A stretch of DNA of 64,000 nt from UBA6186 sp050012295 (GCA_050012295.1 JBEKHL010000002.1:37420-101419), one strand, 5' to 3'. Shown: positions 53,401 to 62,757, counted from the first letter of the stretch. The notes: a model not told the origin generated them from the letters alone. Numbers and translations: made by a program.

Positions 53401-55467
53401 GCTAATTTATTAGTTGTTGCTCAGAATACGTCATCAGCTACAGATTTAGCAAATATTGTTAAGAATGTTAATGTTGTTACATCTTCTAGTCCTACAAACG
53501 TTAGTATTTTAACTTTGGTTGCAGGTAATTCCGCCGCTACTTCTGCTGTTTTAACTTCGATTTTAAATAATGTTAATACTACTATTAGTAATTCAGGGAT
53601 CTTAACTGCAATTTTAGGTAATGCTGCTGCTACTCCTGATATTATAACAGAAGTTGTAGTTATAGCTGGTTCTTCTTTAAGCTCGCTTTTAACTAGTAGC
53701 AATACAGCAAGCATATTAACAGCAATTGCAGGTGATACTAAGGCTAATGCTGCAGCATTAACTGCCGTTGCAACCAATACTAGTTCCACTTCTGATTTAA
53801 CTGCTGTTGTAGGCAATACAAATGTTACGCCTGCTGTTTTAAGCGAGGTTGCAGGTAATGCTAATGTTACCCCAGCCATTTTAACTGCGATTATAAATAG
53901 TGGTAATGTTGCTCCGGTAGCTTTAATTGCAGTAGTAAATAGTCCTGTTATTACCCCTCCAGTTTTAACTGTAGTTTTAGGAAATAGTAATACTAATAAT
54001 CTTGTTTTAGTTGCGATTGCACAAAAAGCTACCAATCTTAATGTTTTAACCGCAGTCCTAGCAAACAGTAATGCTAATGACCCGCTGGTTTTAGCTGCGG
54101 TTGCAAGTAATACTTTAGCAACTTCTAGTATGTTAACCACGGTTGCAAGTAATGCTGCTGCTAATTCTACTGTTTTAACTGCAGTTTTAGGAAACAATAA
54201 TTTTAACAATTCAAACGTTTTTGCTGCAGTTGCAGCCAATGCCAATGCTTCCGCGGCTAATTTGTTAGCTGTTGCTCCGCTTACTTCTTCAGCTATAGAT
54301 TTAACAAATATTGTTCAACACACTAATGTTGACGCAGGTACTTTAGAGGCGGTTGCGAAAAATAAAGCTGCTACCTCTGCTGTTTTAATGTTAATTTTAG
54401 CTAATGCCAATGCTAATGTCGCAGCTGTTTTAACCGCTGTTGTATCTAGTGCTGCTGTTACCACTCTTATTTTAAGTACGGTTTTAGGAGATAGCAGTGT
54501 TAATAATACCACCATCTTAACCGCAATTGCAGGAAATCCTGCCGTTACTTCTGATGTTTTAAGTATGATTTTGGGATATAGTAACGCTAATGATACAGGT
54601 GTTTTAACTAAAATTGCAGGAAATCCTGTTGCGACTGCTGGTATTTTAAGTACGGTTTTAAGTTATAGCGCTGCTAATAATGTTCTTGTATTAGCTGCGG
54701 TAGCAGGTAATCCTGCTGCTACTTCTGGGATTTTAAACCAAATTTTGGTAGAATATAGTACTATTAATAATGCTACAGTTTGGGCTGCGGTTGCAGGTAA
54801 TGCTGCTGCCAATTCTACCATTTTAAATGCAGTCTTAACGGTTGATACTACTAACGATGCTAATGTTTTAACTGCTGTCGCAGGTAATGCTGCTGCCACT
54901 TATGAGATTTTAAATACTGTTGCAACTAATGCTCCTGCTTCTGCCGTGTTAGTTGCAGTTTTAGGGAATAATAATGCTAATAACGTTACTGTTTTAGCTA
55001 CGGTTCAAGGTAATGCCAATTATAATAATGCTGCAGTTTTGACAGCGTTTGCGGGCATGACTAATGCTACTAGTGTCATGTTGGATAATGTTTATAGCCA
55101 ACCTGGAGCTAAAAATAATAATAACGTTTATTATGCGCTTGCGTTAAATCAAAATACCAACCCCGCTACTTTAGGCGCCATAGCTAATAGTAATGTTTTA
55201 ACAAACACTCAATTGGGCGCAATAATTGCTAATCCTAATTCTTCTGTAGAGACCGTGGCTAACACCGGTAACAGTTTAATTAGCGCTTTGGAATCTGGTG
55301 CTCCGCTTTCAATATTGAGTCAATATTTAAATTCTATTGGCAAGTTGTCAGAGGATCAACAGGCAGCTTTAGTGCCATATGTTTTTAGCTTTAATGAATA
55401 TGATATTGCTGCCAATATGTCTGCAACCTCTAGAGCAGCTATAGGAAGGTTATTTTTAACAACATAA
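50494..55467 (+). CDS. Giant Ala/Asn/Val/Thr repeat protein, solenoid-like
   Basis: 1657 residues, almost entirely tandem 13-15-residue units of the form N-x-x-A-T-x-x-V-L-x-x-V-A-x-N (for example NAHVTSSILTTIAN, NCTAATFAVLATIA). The spacing of hydrophobic pairs suggests short helices stacked in a solenoid, reminiscent of leucine-rich-repeat-variant or HEAT proteins. Charged residues are very rare through the repeat region. Short unique caps occur at about 1-110 and 1545-1657, the latter more ordinary (QYLNSIGKLSEDQQAALVPY). There is no signal peptide. It lies 17 bases after phaA and 11 before an outer-membrane barrel gene. No function can be assigned; granule coating, surface display and effector roles are all open. 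Confidence 0.9.
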   Translation: MALAASDIDSLFYSSGVLQTQVSSTTLTAFITACGYPTPSTTDTAACTAATAMQTAMGSLTSTPISAALLSALAAHPLTNSTDLAVVAQNTLLPIDLTNILANSNVSTSSSDNANVLVNVAKNANVTPAILGSLLLNTNAGNANVLSAVAESGVANSTVLTTAAGMAPNAGVLGSILLNDNADNQNVLSEIAANTVVTTNVLADILKNNTSASNINVLSAIASNTAAASDVLTTVAGNTAVTSDILTSILNNTNNNANDTKVLTAIANSVAANSTILNSVLIATNSNDSGVLAAVAGNVNATAAVLNTVLSNANANNASVLVAIAGNTNATLVSGAIITTVANMASIISTTVLNSILTGSNSVNVLAALAGNSNANVTVLAAVASNSAATSNVLNLVLANSSTTISNPGILIAIAGNANATLAAGAIITTVANTASTNATVLNSILTGSNSASVLTAIAGNSNANATVLAAVAAVATTPAVLALVAANSAVNATVLTAVLNNSNYNSPKVLTAVAANAAASSANLLTIAPYTSLVNDLTNIVNNSNVSSISSENASVLAAVAGNPAAASAVLNLVLANSNTTISNPGILTAIAGNANATLASGTIITTVANIASTNAAFLKSILTGINSVSVLTALAGNSNANATVLTAVATAATTPEVLALVAGNPAVNATVLTAVLNNSNYNSQNVLTAVVGNAAASSDNLLIVAPLTSSVNALTSIVNNSHVSSASSTNVNILVAVASNPAATSNVLNLVLANSNTTVDNSSILTAIAGNANATLAPSAVITTVANIASATSTVLDSILTGSNSASILTAIAGNSNANVTVLAKVATKTSSLQDLTAAIANGNANVAVLTAAAKNTCANYTVLKAIANNTAATSDVLTAILGNANGNANNEDVLVAIAGNAHVTSSILTTIANCTAATFAVLATIANYTAAASGDTIAVLNAVLANSNFNNPSVLAAVAGNSAATSANLLVVAQNTSSATDLANIVKNVNVVTSSSPTNVSILTLVAGNSAATSAVLTSILNNVNTTISNSGILTAILGNAAATPDIITEVVVIAGSSLSSLLTSSNTASILTAIAGDTKANAAALTAVATNTSSTSDLTAVVGNTNVTPAVLSEVAGNANVTPAILTAIINSGNVAPVALIAVVNSPVITPPVLTVVLGNSNTNNLVLVAIAQKATNLNVLTAVLANSNANDPLVLAAVASNTLATSSMLTTVASNAAANSTVLTAVLGNNNFNNSNVFAAVAANANASAANLLAVAPLTSSAIDLTNIVQHTNVDAGTLEAVAKNKAATSAVLMLILANANANVAAVLTAVVSSAAVTTLILSTVLGDSSVNNTTILTAIAGNPAVTSDVLSMILGYSNANDTGVLTKIAGNPVATAGILSTVLSYSAANNVLVLAAVAGNPAATSGILNQILVEYSTINNATVWAAVAGNAAANSTILNAVLTVDTTNDANVLTAVAGNAAATYEILNTVATNAPASAVLVAVLGNNNANNVTVLATVQGNANYNNAAVLTAFAGMTNATSVMLDNVYSQPGAKNNNNVYYALALNQNTNPATLGAIANSNVLTNTQLGAIIANPNSSVETVANTGNSLISALESGAPLSILSQYLNSIGKLSEDQQAALVPYVFSFNEYDIAANMSATSRAAIGRLFLTT
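51480..53000 (+). repeat. Higher-order 534-bp DNA repeats within the giant gene
   Basis: The string ATTATAACCACAGTTGCAAA or a one-base variant recurs at about 51502, 51772, 52306 and 52840. The last three are spaced exactly 534 bp (178 codons), and the first two 270 bp. Flanking sequence is also near-identical between copies, including the stretch with TTAAATAATTCTAATTATAA near 51990 and 52525. This points to recent tandem duplication in frame. Confidence 0.8.
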
Positions 55468-55478
55468 ATAAATTCAAA

Positions 55479-56222
55479 ATGAAACTTTTTAATATGCGGC
55501 CCTTTAAATTTCATAAAAAGCTATTATTTAAAGCTGGCGCTTTAAGCGTTATTGTTATTACGTCGATGGCGAGCATGGCTGCTAATAGTAGATATATTAA
55601 TGACAGTGCTAATTTTAACGCCTCTTTTTATTTGGGAGTAGACGCAATTTATTCTAATATGAAATTTCGCACCAATTATGGCAGTAATATTTTTGCTAAA
55701 GCGACCGCGGGGATAAATGGTTTTGTTGGATATATGTTTACAGATTCTTTTGGGGTGGAAATGGGGTACGAAGCCGAAAAGAAACGAAAAAAAACTTCGG
55801 TTGTTGATGGTGGAAAATATGTTGCAGGATGGCTAGTGCCACAGGGAATGGGTAGTGTGACGTTTATATCAAAAGTACAGCAACAGCACCCATATTTAGG
55901 AATAACATCTAATGCCAACTTTGGGGACGAAGGATTTATTTCAACATTAGTTGGTGTTTCTTTGTCTCATATCCATGCGCAATATGACATGGTACAACCG
56001 AAATTTGTTATGAATCAATATTCAACATTTTCGAAAACCAAGCTAGTTATTATGGCAAGGCTTGCTATTGGATATAAATTAGCAGATCACATTGCCATAA
56101 GAACATTTGTTACTTGGAGGGATACCCCTGTATTTAAAATTAATTCAAAAGAAAATGTGATCGGCAAGTTAATAAAATTAGACAATAGCTTTAACATTGG
56201 TTTAGGATTATTGCTTTGGTGA
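55479..56222 (+). CDS. Small outer-membrane beta-barrel protein
   Basis: 247 residues. A long N-terminal region with a basic stretch and hydrophobic core (LFKAGALSVIVITSMASMA, ending AANS) looks like a signal peptide of about 35 residues. The mature part alternates amphipathic strands and ends in the aromatic strand NIGLGLLLW. Features such as FVGYMFTDSFGVEMGYE fit an OmpA/Opa-type 8-stranded barrel. It lies 11 bases after the giant repeat gene, so the two are probably coexpressed. Confidence 0.78.
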   Translation: MKLFNMRPFKFHKKLLFKAGALSVIVITSMASMAANSRYINDSANFNASFYLGVDAIYSNMKFRTNYGSNIFAKATAGINGFVGYMFTDSFGVEMGYEAEKKRKKTSVVDGGKYVAGWLVPQGMGSVTFISKVQQQHPYLGITSNANFGDEGFISTLVGVSLSHIHAQYDMVQPKFVMNQYSTFSKTKLVIMARLAIGYKLADHIAIRTFVTWRDTPVFKINSKENVIGKLIKLDNSFNIGLGLLLW

Positions 56223-56243
56223 TACACTAAACAGAATAAGAAC

Positions 56244-56261
56244 CCCCTCAGTAAAGAGGGG
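56244..56261. terminator. Short GC hairpin between convergent genes
   Basis: CCCCTC (56244-56249) pairs with GAGGGG (56256-56261) around a 6-base loop, in the gap between the barrel gene and the convergent phasin gene. It is unusually GC-rich for this window. No long T tract follows on either strand, so termination strength is uncertain. Confidence 0.45.
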
Positions 56262-56286
56262 ATAAGAAAAGATATGGGTTTTTATT

Positions 56287-56820
56287 TTAGTTAGTATTTT
56301 CAGTGACGTTTTGATGTTTTTTATTGCCAGGGTTACCAGAGCCGCCTTTGCCACCGCAGCAAGCGCCACCTAAAGTAGAAGCAGTTTCTGCAAATTTGCT
56401 AACATTTTCTGCTATTTGTTTAGTTATACCGGTTGCAGCTTCGCTATATTTTTCCGCAAAATCACTAGCATGTTCTTTAGTATGATGATAGACCTCTTGC
56501 CATAGGCCATTGTATAAGTTTAGAAATTTTTTAGCATGTTCTAAATTTTTTTCACTAGATTCTGTTATAAGTTTTTCCTGAATTTTTATAAATTCTTCTG
56601 GGCTTTTAACTTTGCTAAGAGATTGCAACATAGACATAGCAATAGCTGTATTGTCACCAATACAAACCATACATTCTTGTAATAATTGTTCTACGGATTG
56701 TTGAGATTGTTGTACTTTTTGTGTATTTAAGAATACCTTTAATGCTAATTGATTCACTTCCTGTGCATTCATTAACATTTTCCAAAACATATTAACTGGA
56801 TCGAAACCTGACATAGACAT
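56287..56820 (-). CDS. Phasin family protein
   Basis: 177 residues. An amphipathic helical body (about 15-150) with FDPVNMFWKMLMNAQEVNQL at the front and the alternating hydrophobic pattern of phasins would coat PHA granules and control their size. The tail GGACCGGKGGSGNPGNKKHQ is Gly-rich with a CC pair. The gene is divergent from phaC with a 146-base spacer that must hold both promoters. No phasin-specific repressor (PhaR) is seen. Confidence 0.82.
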   Translation of the reverse strand: MSMSGFDPVNMFWKMLMNAQEVNQLALKVFLNTQKVQQSQQSVEQLLQECMVCIGDNTAIAMSMLQSLSKVKSPEEFIKIQEKLITESSEKNLEHAKKFLNLYNGLWQEVYHHTKEHASDFAEKYSEAATGITKQIAENVSKFAETASTLGGACCGGKGGSGNPGNKKHQNVTENTN

Positions 56821-56966
56821 GTTGCTGCCCTCCCTTTTGCGAAATGCAATATAACCTATTACAACTTAATTACTATTAATATAAGACAATAACAATATAG
56901 TTTTTTAATAGAAAAAAGTCAAAAAAGCGTTTAGATGCTATACTCAGTTTTATAGCTTAAAAATAA

Positions 56967-58718
56967 ATGGTGCGGGATATGACAGAACGAAAAACTATAA
57001 GCAACCATAGTAATATAGAACATCAGACAAGAGAGCAATCAATAGTTGCCAATAAATTCCTTGATCAAATTACCCATGCTTGGATTAATCAATATTTAGG
57101 GGTGTCTTATATTGCATATCAATTGTCTATTTACGATTGGTTAATGCATCTTAGTGTTTCCCCAGGAACTCAAATAAAATTAATTATGAGCGCTTATCAA
57201 AAGATAATTAACTGTCTTAGTCTTTACGATCAATATGATAATAATGATCGGCGTTTTAAAAATGAGTTATGGACAAAATTTCCCTTTAATTTGTATGTAG
57301 AAAGTTTTTTATTGTGTGAACAATTTTGGCATGAAGCAATTAATGTTAATGGCGTTACTAAACACCATCAATTAATGAATCATTTCATGATGCAACAAAT
57401 GTTAAATGTGATTGCACCGACCAATTTTATTTTAACTAATCCAGAAATCTTATCTATTACTCAACAACAACAAGGCTCTAATCTTGTAAAAGGGTTTAAT
57501 AATTTGATAGAGGATACAGTAAGCACAATATATAAACTACCGCCTAGTAATAAAGAGCAATTTCAAATTGGAAAAGAACTTGCTGTTACCCCAGGAAAGG
57601 TTATTTATAGAAATGATTTAATAGAGCTTATTCAATACTCTCCTCTTACAGAACAAGTTTATGAAGCCCCTGTTTTAATAGTGCCTGCTTGTATTATGAA
57701 ATATTATATTTTGGATCTTTCTGCCCATAATTCTTTAGTAAAATATTTAGTTAATGAAGGGCATACGGTTTTTATGATTTCTTGGAAAAACCCAGAATTT
57801 ATAGATCGGAAATTAGTAATAGATGATTATGTTAATTTAGGTGTCATGGCTACGTTAGATGTAATTAATAGTATTATGCCTGGCCTGCCAATTAATGCTG
57901 TAGGCTATTGTATAGGTGGTACTTTGCTGGCAGTGGCAGCGGCTTTTATGGCTGGGAAATCTGATAGTAGACTACAAAGCGTTACTTTGTTTGCTGCACA
58001 GGTGGATTTTACTTATGCAGGAGAAGTTTTAGCATTTATAGATGAAAGTCAAATTTCTATGCTAGAAGATGTAATGGAGCAACAAGGTTATTTAGACGGT
58101 AAACAAATGGCTAGCGCCTTTGCAGTGATGCATTCGCATGATTTGATTTGGGGACGGTTAATTCGAGATTATTTCATTGGTGAAAGGCAATCTTTATTTG
58201 ATATTATGGCTTGGAATGCAGATGCTACTAGATTACCATGCAAAATGCATTCGGAATATTTAGAAGAATTTTTCCTGAGAAATTCTTTGATACAAGGTGA
58301 TTTCATAGTTAATGGCGAAGGAATATCTTTAGTAAATATTAACGTTCCTATTTTTGCGGTTAGTACAGCAACCGATCACGTAGCTCCTTGGAAATCTGTA
58401 TATAAATTACATTTTTTTACTAAGACAGATCTGACTTTCTTATTAACAACTGGTGGGCATAATGTTGGTATTGTGAGTGAACCAGGCCATCCAGGACGTT
58501 CTTATCAAGTTATGACTAAAAAGAGAAGAGAAAATTGTATTGCGCCAGATGCTTGGAAAAAATCTGCACCATCTTACGAAGGATCTTGGTGGCCAGAGTG
58601 GCAACGTTGGCTTGCTGCTCGTTCTGGAGTTAAAACAAACCCACCCAGTATGGGAAACAAGCAAAAAGGTTATGTTGTTTTATGTGATGCACCAGGTACT
58701 TATGTATTTAAAAAATAA
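56967..58718 (+). CDS. phaC: Poly(3-hydroxyalkanoate) synthase, class I
   Basis: 583 residues (ATG at 56967 or 56979; neither has a strong ribosome-binding site). Polymerises (R)-3-hydroxyacyl-CoA into storage polyester at the granule surface. The N-terminal domain (about 1-190) is followed by an alpha/beta-hydrolase core. Its lipase-like box is VGYCIGGTLLAV with catalytic Cys, and TATDHVAPW and TTGGHNVGIV supply the Asp and His. The C-terminal sequence SYEGSWWPEWQRWL is typical of class I/II synthases. The length fits class I. Confidence 0.95.
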   Translation: MVRDMTERKTISNHSNIEHQTREQSIVANKFLDQITHAWINQYLGVSYIAYQLSIYDWLMHLSVSPGTQIKLIMSAYQKIINCLSLYDQYDNNDRRFKNELWTKFPFNLYVESFLLCEQFWHEAINVNGVTKHHQLMNHFMMQQMLNVIAPTNFILTNPEILSITQQQQGSNLVKGFNNLIEDTVSTIYKLPPSNKEQFQIGKELAVTPGKVIYRNDLIELIQYSPLTEQVYEAPVLIVPACIMKYYILDLSAHNSLVKYLVNEGHTVFMISWKNPEFIDRKLVIDDYVNLGVMATLDVINSIMPGLPINAVGYCIGGTLLAVAAAFMAGKSDSRLQSVTLFAAQVDFTYAGEVLAFIDESQISMLEDVMEQQGYLDGKQMASAFAVMHSHDLIWGRLIRDYFIGERQSLFDIMAWNADATRLPCKMHSEYLEEFFLRNSLIQGDFIVNGEGISLVNINVPIFAVSTATDHVAPWKSVYKLHFFTKTDLTFLLTTGGHNVGIVSEPGHPGRSYQVMTKKRRENCIAPDAWKKSAPSYEGSWWPEWQRWLAARSGVKTNPPSMGNKQKGYVVLCDAPGTYVFKK

Positions 58719-58735
58719 TAATTTTGGAGAGTGTT

Positions 58736-60130
58736 ATGCAATATATTCAAAATCATACTTTTGATGAAATCAATATTGGAGATAGTGCAGTTTTAACGCG
58801 GATTTTAACCGAAAAAGACATAGAATTATTCGCAATTATGTCTGGAGATATTAATCCTGCACATTTAGACAAAGAGTATGTAAAAACGGATATATTTCAA
58901 AAAATAGTAGCTCATGGAATGTGGGGGGGGGCATTAATTTCAACCGTATTGGGTACCCAATTGCCTGGTCCAGGTACTATTTATTTGGGACAAACATTAA
59001 AATTTTTACATCCAATCAGCGTTGGTGATAAAGTAACAGTTAGTGTAACGGTAGCAAAGAAACACACTGGAAAACCTATTATAGATTTAGATTGCAGGTG
59101 TGTTTTACAGAATGAGATGGTTGCAGTTACTGGAGTTGCAACTGTAATGGCTCCTACTGAAAAGGTAAAACGAGAAAGGATGGTTTTACCAGATATGATT
59201 TTAAAAGAGCATAAGAATTCTTTATATGATTATTTAACTTCTCTTAATAAAAACTTTACTCCAATAAAGACGGCTATTGTTCATCCAGTTGATAGAATTT
59301 CTTTAGAAGGTGCTATTGTTGGTGCCGAAGAGGGATTAATTATTCCTATATTAATTGGCCCTAAAGCTAAAATTTTAAGTGTGGCAAAAGAAAGTAATTT
59401 GGATATTTCTAGCTATACAATTATAGACACTAAACATAGTCATGAAGCTGCTGAATTATCGGTTGCAATGGCTAGAAAAGGTGAAGTAGAAGCTTTAATG
59501 AAAGGTAATATTCATACTGACGAATTAATGGAAATGGTTGTTGACAAGAAAGCTGGATTACGTACGGCCCGCAGAATAACTCACGTATTTGTAGTAGATA
59601 CCCAGAATTATCCAAAACCGCTGTTTATTACCGACGCTGCTATTAATATTCACCCAACTCTTTTAGATAAGGTGGATATTGTGCAAAACGCTATTAGCTT
59701 GTTTAAAGCATTACAGTTAGGCACCCCAAAAGTTGCCATTGTGTCTGCAGTTGAAACTGTTACCGAAAAAATACCTTCAACATTAGATGCTACAGCTCTT
59801 TGTAAAATGGCAGATCGTGGTCAAATAATCGGAGGAATTTTAGATGGTCCTTTAGCATTTGATAGCGCTATTTCTATCCAGTCTGCCAAGGTAAAAGGTA
59901 TCGAGTCTAAGGTTGCTGGCGATGCGGATATTATTGTAGTCCCAGATATTGAGTCGGGTAATATGCTTTATAAGCAAATGACGTATTCTTCTGGTATGGA
60001 AGCAGCTGGTCTGGTGCTTGGAAGTTCTGTGCCAATTATATTAACTAGTAGAGGAAGCGATATAGAGTCACGAAAAGTTTCTTGTGCTATGGCGTTAATG
60101 TATATGAGAAACAGGGATATAACAGCATAA
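58736..60130 (+). CDS. MaoC-like (R)-hydratase fused to phosphotransacylase
   Basis: 464 residues from the ATG at 58736 with GGAG 8 bases upstream. The hotdog domain (about 1-145) keeps the hydratase motif SGDINPAHLDKEYV and AHGMWGGALISTVLGTQLPG. A PTA_PTB phosphate acetyl/butyryltransferase domain (about 170-460) follows, with ALMKGNIHTDELM and GILDGPLAFDSAIS. The fusion can hydrate enoyl-CoA to (R)-3-hydroxyacyl-CoA for PhaC and exchange CoA for phosphate. It is 17 bases after phaC and its stop overlaps the ackA start, so this is one operon. Confidence 0.93.
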   Translation: MQYIQNHTFDEINIGDSAVLTRILTEKDIELFAIMSGDINPAHLDKEYVKTDIFQKIVAHGMWGGALISTVLGTQLPGPGTIYLGQTLKFLHPISVGDKVTVSVTVAKKHTGKPIIDLDCRCVLQNEMVAVTGVATVMAPTEKVKRERMVLPDMILKEHKNSLYDYLTSLNKNFTPIKTAIVHPVDRISLEGAIVGAEEGLIIPILIGPKAKILSVAKESNLDISSYTIIDTKHSHEAAELSVAMARKGEVEALMKGNIHTDELMEMVVDKKAGLRTARRITHVFVVDTQNYPKPLFITDAAINIHPTLLDKVDIVQNAISLFKALQLGTPKVAIVSAVETVTEKIPSTLDATALCKMADRGQIIGGILDGPLAFDSAISIQSAKVKGIESKVAGDADIIVVPDIESGNMLYKQMTYSSGMEAAGLVLGSSVPIILTSRGSDIESRKVSCAMALMYMRNRDITA

Positions 60131-61296
60131 TGAAAAACGCTATTTTGGTAATTAATGCTGGTTCTTCTAGTATAAAGTTTGCAGTGTTTTCTGAAGAAAT
60201 GGAAACTAAAAAATTATATCGTGGTATAGTTGATCACGTTAGCACCGCTCCAGACATTGTAATTTACGATACATCAAAAAAAGTTGTTTTATCTAGGGTT
60301 TTATCTTCAAATGATTATGAACAAATTGTTACAGAATTAATCACATCTATTAATTTATGTTTAAAAGATTTTACTATTATCGCAGTTGGGCACAGGGTAG
60401 TGCATGGTGGGGTTCATTATTTACAACCAATTTTAATAAATGATGTTGTTATTGACGATTTAACAAAGTTAATTCCATTGGCCCCATTACATCAGCCGTA
60501 TAACCTTAAAATTATTGTTGCCCTTAAAAAACTTTACCCAAATTTAAGTCAGGTCGCATGTTTTGATACTGCTTTTCATGCAACTCAAGAAAAGTTAGCG
60601 AAAATGTTTGCTATACCTAGAAAATTAACGCAATCTGGAGTTATAAGGTATGGTTTCCATGGACTTTCGTATGAATATATTGCTAGTATTTTGTCAAAAC
60701 ATGTTCCAAACAATATATCATCAGGGAAAGTAATAGTGGCTCATTTAGGTAATGGTTCTAGTCTTTGTGCTATGCGTCAATGTAAAAGCAAAGCAACCTC
60801 AATGGGTTTTACTGCTTTAGAAGGTTTAATGATGGGGACACGTACCGGTCATTTAGATCCAGGGGTAGTATTATATTTATTAGAAGAATTAAAGCTTACG
60901 GTAAAGCAAACGGTTCATTTACTGTATTCAGAATCGGGGTTGTTGGGTGTGTCTGGAATTAGTGGTGATGTTAGAGAATTAACAGAGAGCCAAGAACCTA
61001 ATGCAGAAGAAGCAATAGAATTATTTTGTTATAGAGCAGCGCAAGAGATTGCCGCTCTAATTATTCCGTTAAATGGCATGGATGCGCTTGTATTTACTGC
61101 TGGCATTGGAGAGCATTCGTATATAGTACGTAAAAAAATATGCCAATGGTTTGAGTGGATGGGGTTAAGTCTTAATGAACAGGCTAATAAAAATGACGCA
61201 GCAATTATTAGTGATAAGGATAGTAAAATAGTTGTTGCGGTCATACCAACTAACGAAGAGTTAATGATAGTAAATCATACTATGCGGCTTATTTAA
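60130..61296 (+). CDS. ackA: Acetate/butyrate kinase
   Basis: 388 residues from the ATG that overlaps the previous stop (TAATG). It transfers phosphate between acyl-phosphate and ADP. The ASKHA motifs are INAGSSSIKFAVF, HRVVHGG, FDTAFHATQ, RYGFHGLSYEYI, LGNGSSLCAM and TALEGLMMGTRTGHLDPG, with VFTAGIGEHS at the C-terminus. These match AckA; the partner phosphotransacylase is of the butyryl type, so chain-length preference is open. Coupled translation suggests the pair makes ATP from surplus acyl-CoA. Confidence 0.95.
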   Translation: MKNAILVINAGSSSIKFAVFSEEMETKKLYRGIVDHVSTAPDIVIYDTSKKVVLSRVLSSNDYEQIVTELITSINLCLKDFTIIAVGHRVVHGGVHYLQPILINDVVIDDLTKLIPLAPLHQPYNLKIIVALKKLYPNLSQVACFDTAFHATQEKLAKMFAIPRKLTQSGVIRYGFHGLSYEYIASILSKHVPNNISSGKVIVAHLGNGSSLCAMRQCKSKATSMGFTALEGLMMGTRTGHLDPGVVLYLLEELKLTVKQTVHLLYSESGLLGVSGISGDVRELTESQEPNAEEAIELFCYRAAQEIAALIIPLNGMDALVFTAGIGEHSYIVRKKICQWFEWMGLSLNEQANKNDAAIISDKDSKIVVAVIPTNEELMIVNHTMRLI

Positions 61297-61326
61297 TTAT
61301 ACCAAAACTTATGGGAGGCAGTATAG

Positions 61327-62757
61327 ATGCCTACAGACATATCCAACAATAATGTTGTTTTTCAAGGAACTATGCTTGTTTCGTTTAAAAACAACCTGGA
61401 ACGTGAAATAGCAGATGGATTTGATATAACTAAAGCGATTGTTTCATCTAGTACCGCAAAAGAAATTTTATTAAAATATGAAATTGAACACGATAGAATT
61501 AATATAATTGTTAACCGGGATCAACGTCCTGCTACAGGTATTTCTGGTTCTCAAGGAGATCATGTAACTGCTTATACGGTATTGTTACAAACAATTTGTG
61601 GATTAATAGATGGAGAAGAAGTACATGATGCACCAAAAATACTATATGATGCAACCAGTTGTTTTTTAGAAGATTTTGAAGAACTTGAATTTAAGAGTTA
61701 TAAAACCGGACAAATAATTAGTTTCGAAAATAAACTAAGAGACGTTCAAGCAAAATTTTTTCCTAAGCAAACAAGAAAAAAATTAACTAATTCTTTAAAG
61801 AACATTCAAAATAGTACTATCGATATTAATAATATCGATGATCCTGAACTTAAAGAAGCATTATCTTTTGTAAGATCTTGTAGTCAGTCTGGCAAAAAGA
61901 AATTAAATATAGATAAATTAAAATCCTGTATTAAAAGAAGTAATCAAGCATTATTTGCTCAATTAGTAGTAGATTTAGGAGAACAGGTGTTGAAAACATA
62001 TAATCAGCAATCCACCGCGGCTTTCCCTAAATTAAAGGAAGATTATGGGAAAAACCCTGGAGAAGGAACTAGAGTTAAAACAGCCATGTTAAATCTTAGA
62101 TTGCTTAATAAATTGTTAAAATTAAAAGACAATATAAATGAATCCAACATAAATGACTTTAAAACTATTTGTCACGACATAATTAAAGCTGCTATGCCAC
62201 AAATTAAAGATGACAAAATTATTAATATTAAATTTAGCAATTGTTTGAATTTATTATTTAATTTTGATGAACAATTTAAAAAGAAAAAAATAAAGATAGA
62301 TTTAAATAATATTGGTGAATATTTAGATCAAATAGATATTAATAAGAATATTAAAGCTAAAGAAGTCGGCAAATTATTTAATGATTTGTTTGATTTTAAG
62401 TTAAATAAAATTAGTCAAATGAAGTTGCCAGATCCGTTAGCTTGTCTTTATGAAGTTACAGCTAGACATACTAATTTTATGTTTAAAGCGTTTAATAATT
62501 TAATTAAATTATCGATGGCATTGAGAACAGAAATTATTAATGGTTTTCATGAAAAAATTATAGAACAATCTAATAATGAAGCAGATAATTATCAAGGATG
62601 GGGTGAGTGGGTAATGTATAATCCAACGACTGGCGCGAGCACTTATTTTGATAAACAAATTTTAGAACAAGGTGTAAATGGATATAATAGCCATCATCCT
62701 TGTGTTAGAGAATATAGAGCATTAAAAAAACGTAGAAAATTAAATACATTTTTTTAA
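61327..62757 (+). CDS. Orphan protein, possible effector
   Basis: 476 residues, not recognised. GGGAGG lies 8 bases upstream of the ATG. A segment near residues 62-85 (NRDQRPATGISGSQGDHVTA) looks like a conserved motif, with polar residues and His in a loop. The rest is Lys/Asn/Ile-rich and helical, and the end is strongly basic (ALKKRRKLNTFF). There is no signal peptide or membrane helix. It starts 30 bases after ackA but does not look metabolic, so it may be cotranscribed by chance. It overlaps the convergent second phaC by 18 bases. Confidence 0.82.
   Translation: MPTDISNNNVVFQGTMLVSFKNNLEREIADGFDITKAIVSSSTAKEILLKYEIEHDRINIIVNRDQRPATGISGSQGDHVTAYTVLLQTICGLIDGEEVHDAPKILYDATSCFLEDFEELEFKSYKTGQIISFENKLRDVQAKFFPKQTRKKLTNSLKNIQNSTIDINNIDDPELKEALSFVRSCSQSGKKKLNIDKLKSCIKRSNQALFAQLVVDLGEQVLKTYNQQSTAAFPKLKEDYGKNPGEGTRVKTAMLNLRLLNKLLKLKDNINESNINDFKTICHDIIKAAMPQIKDDKIINIKFSNCLNLLFNFDEQFKKKKIKIDLNNIGEYLDQIDINKNIKAKEVGKLFNDLFDFKLNKISQMKLPDPLACLYEVTARHTNFMFKAFNNLIKLSMALRTEIINGFHEKIIEQSNNEADNYQGWGEWVMYNPTTGASTYFDKQILEQGVNGYNSHHPCVREYRALKKRRKLNTFF

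Noticed and set aside
50718..54899. Long antisense ORFs under the giant repeat gene
   Set aside because: They mirror the biased codons of the repeats (GCN/AAT/GTT read backwards) and lack ribosome-binding sites or independent composition.
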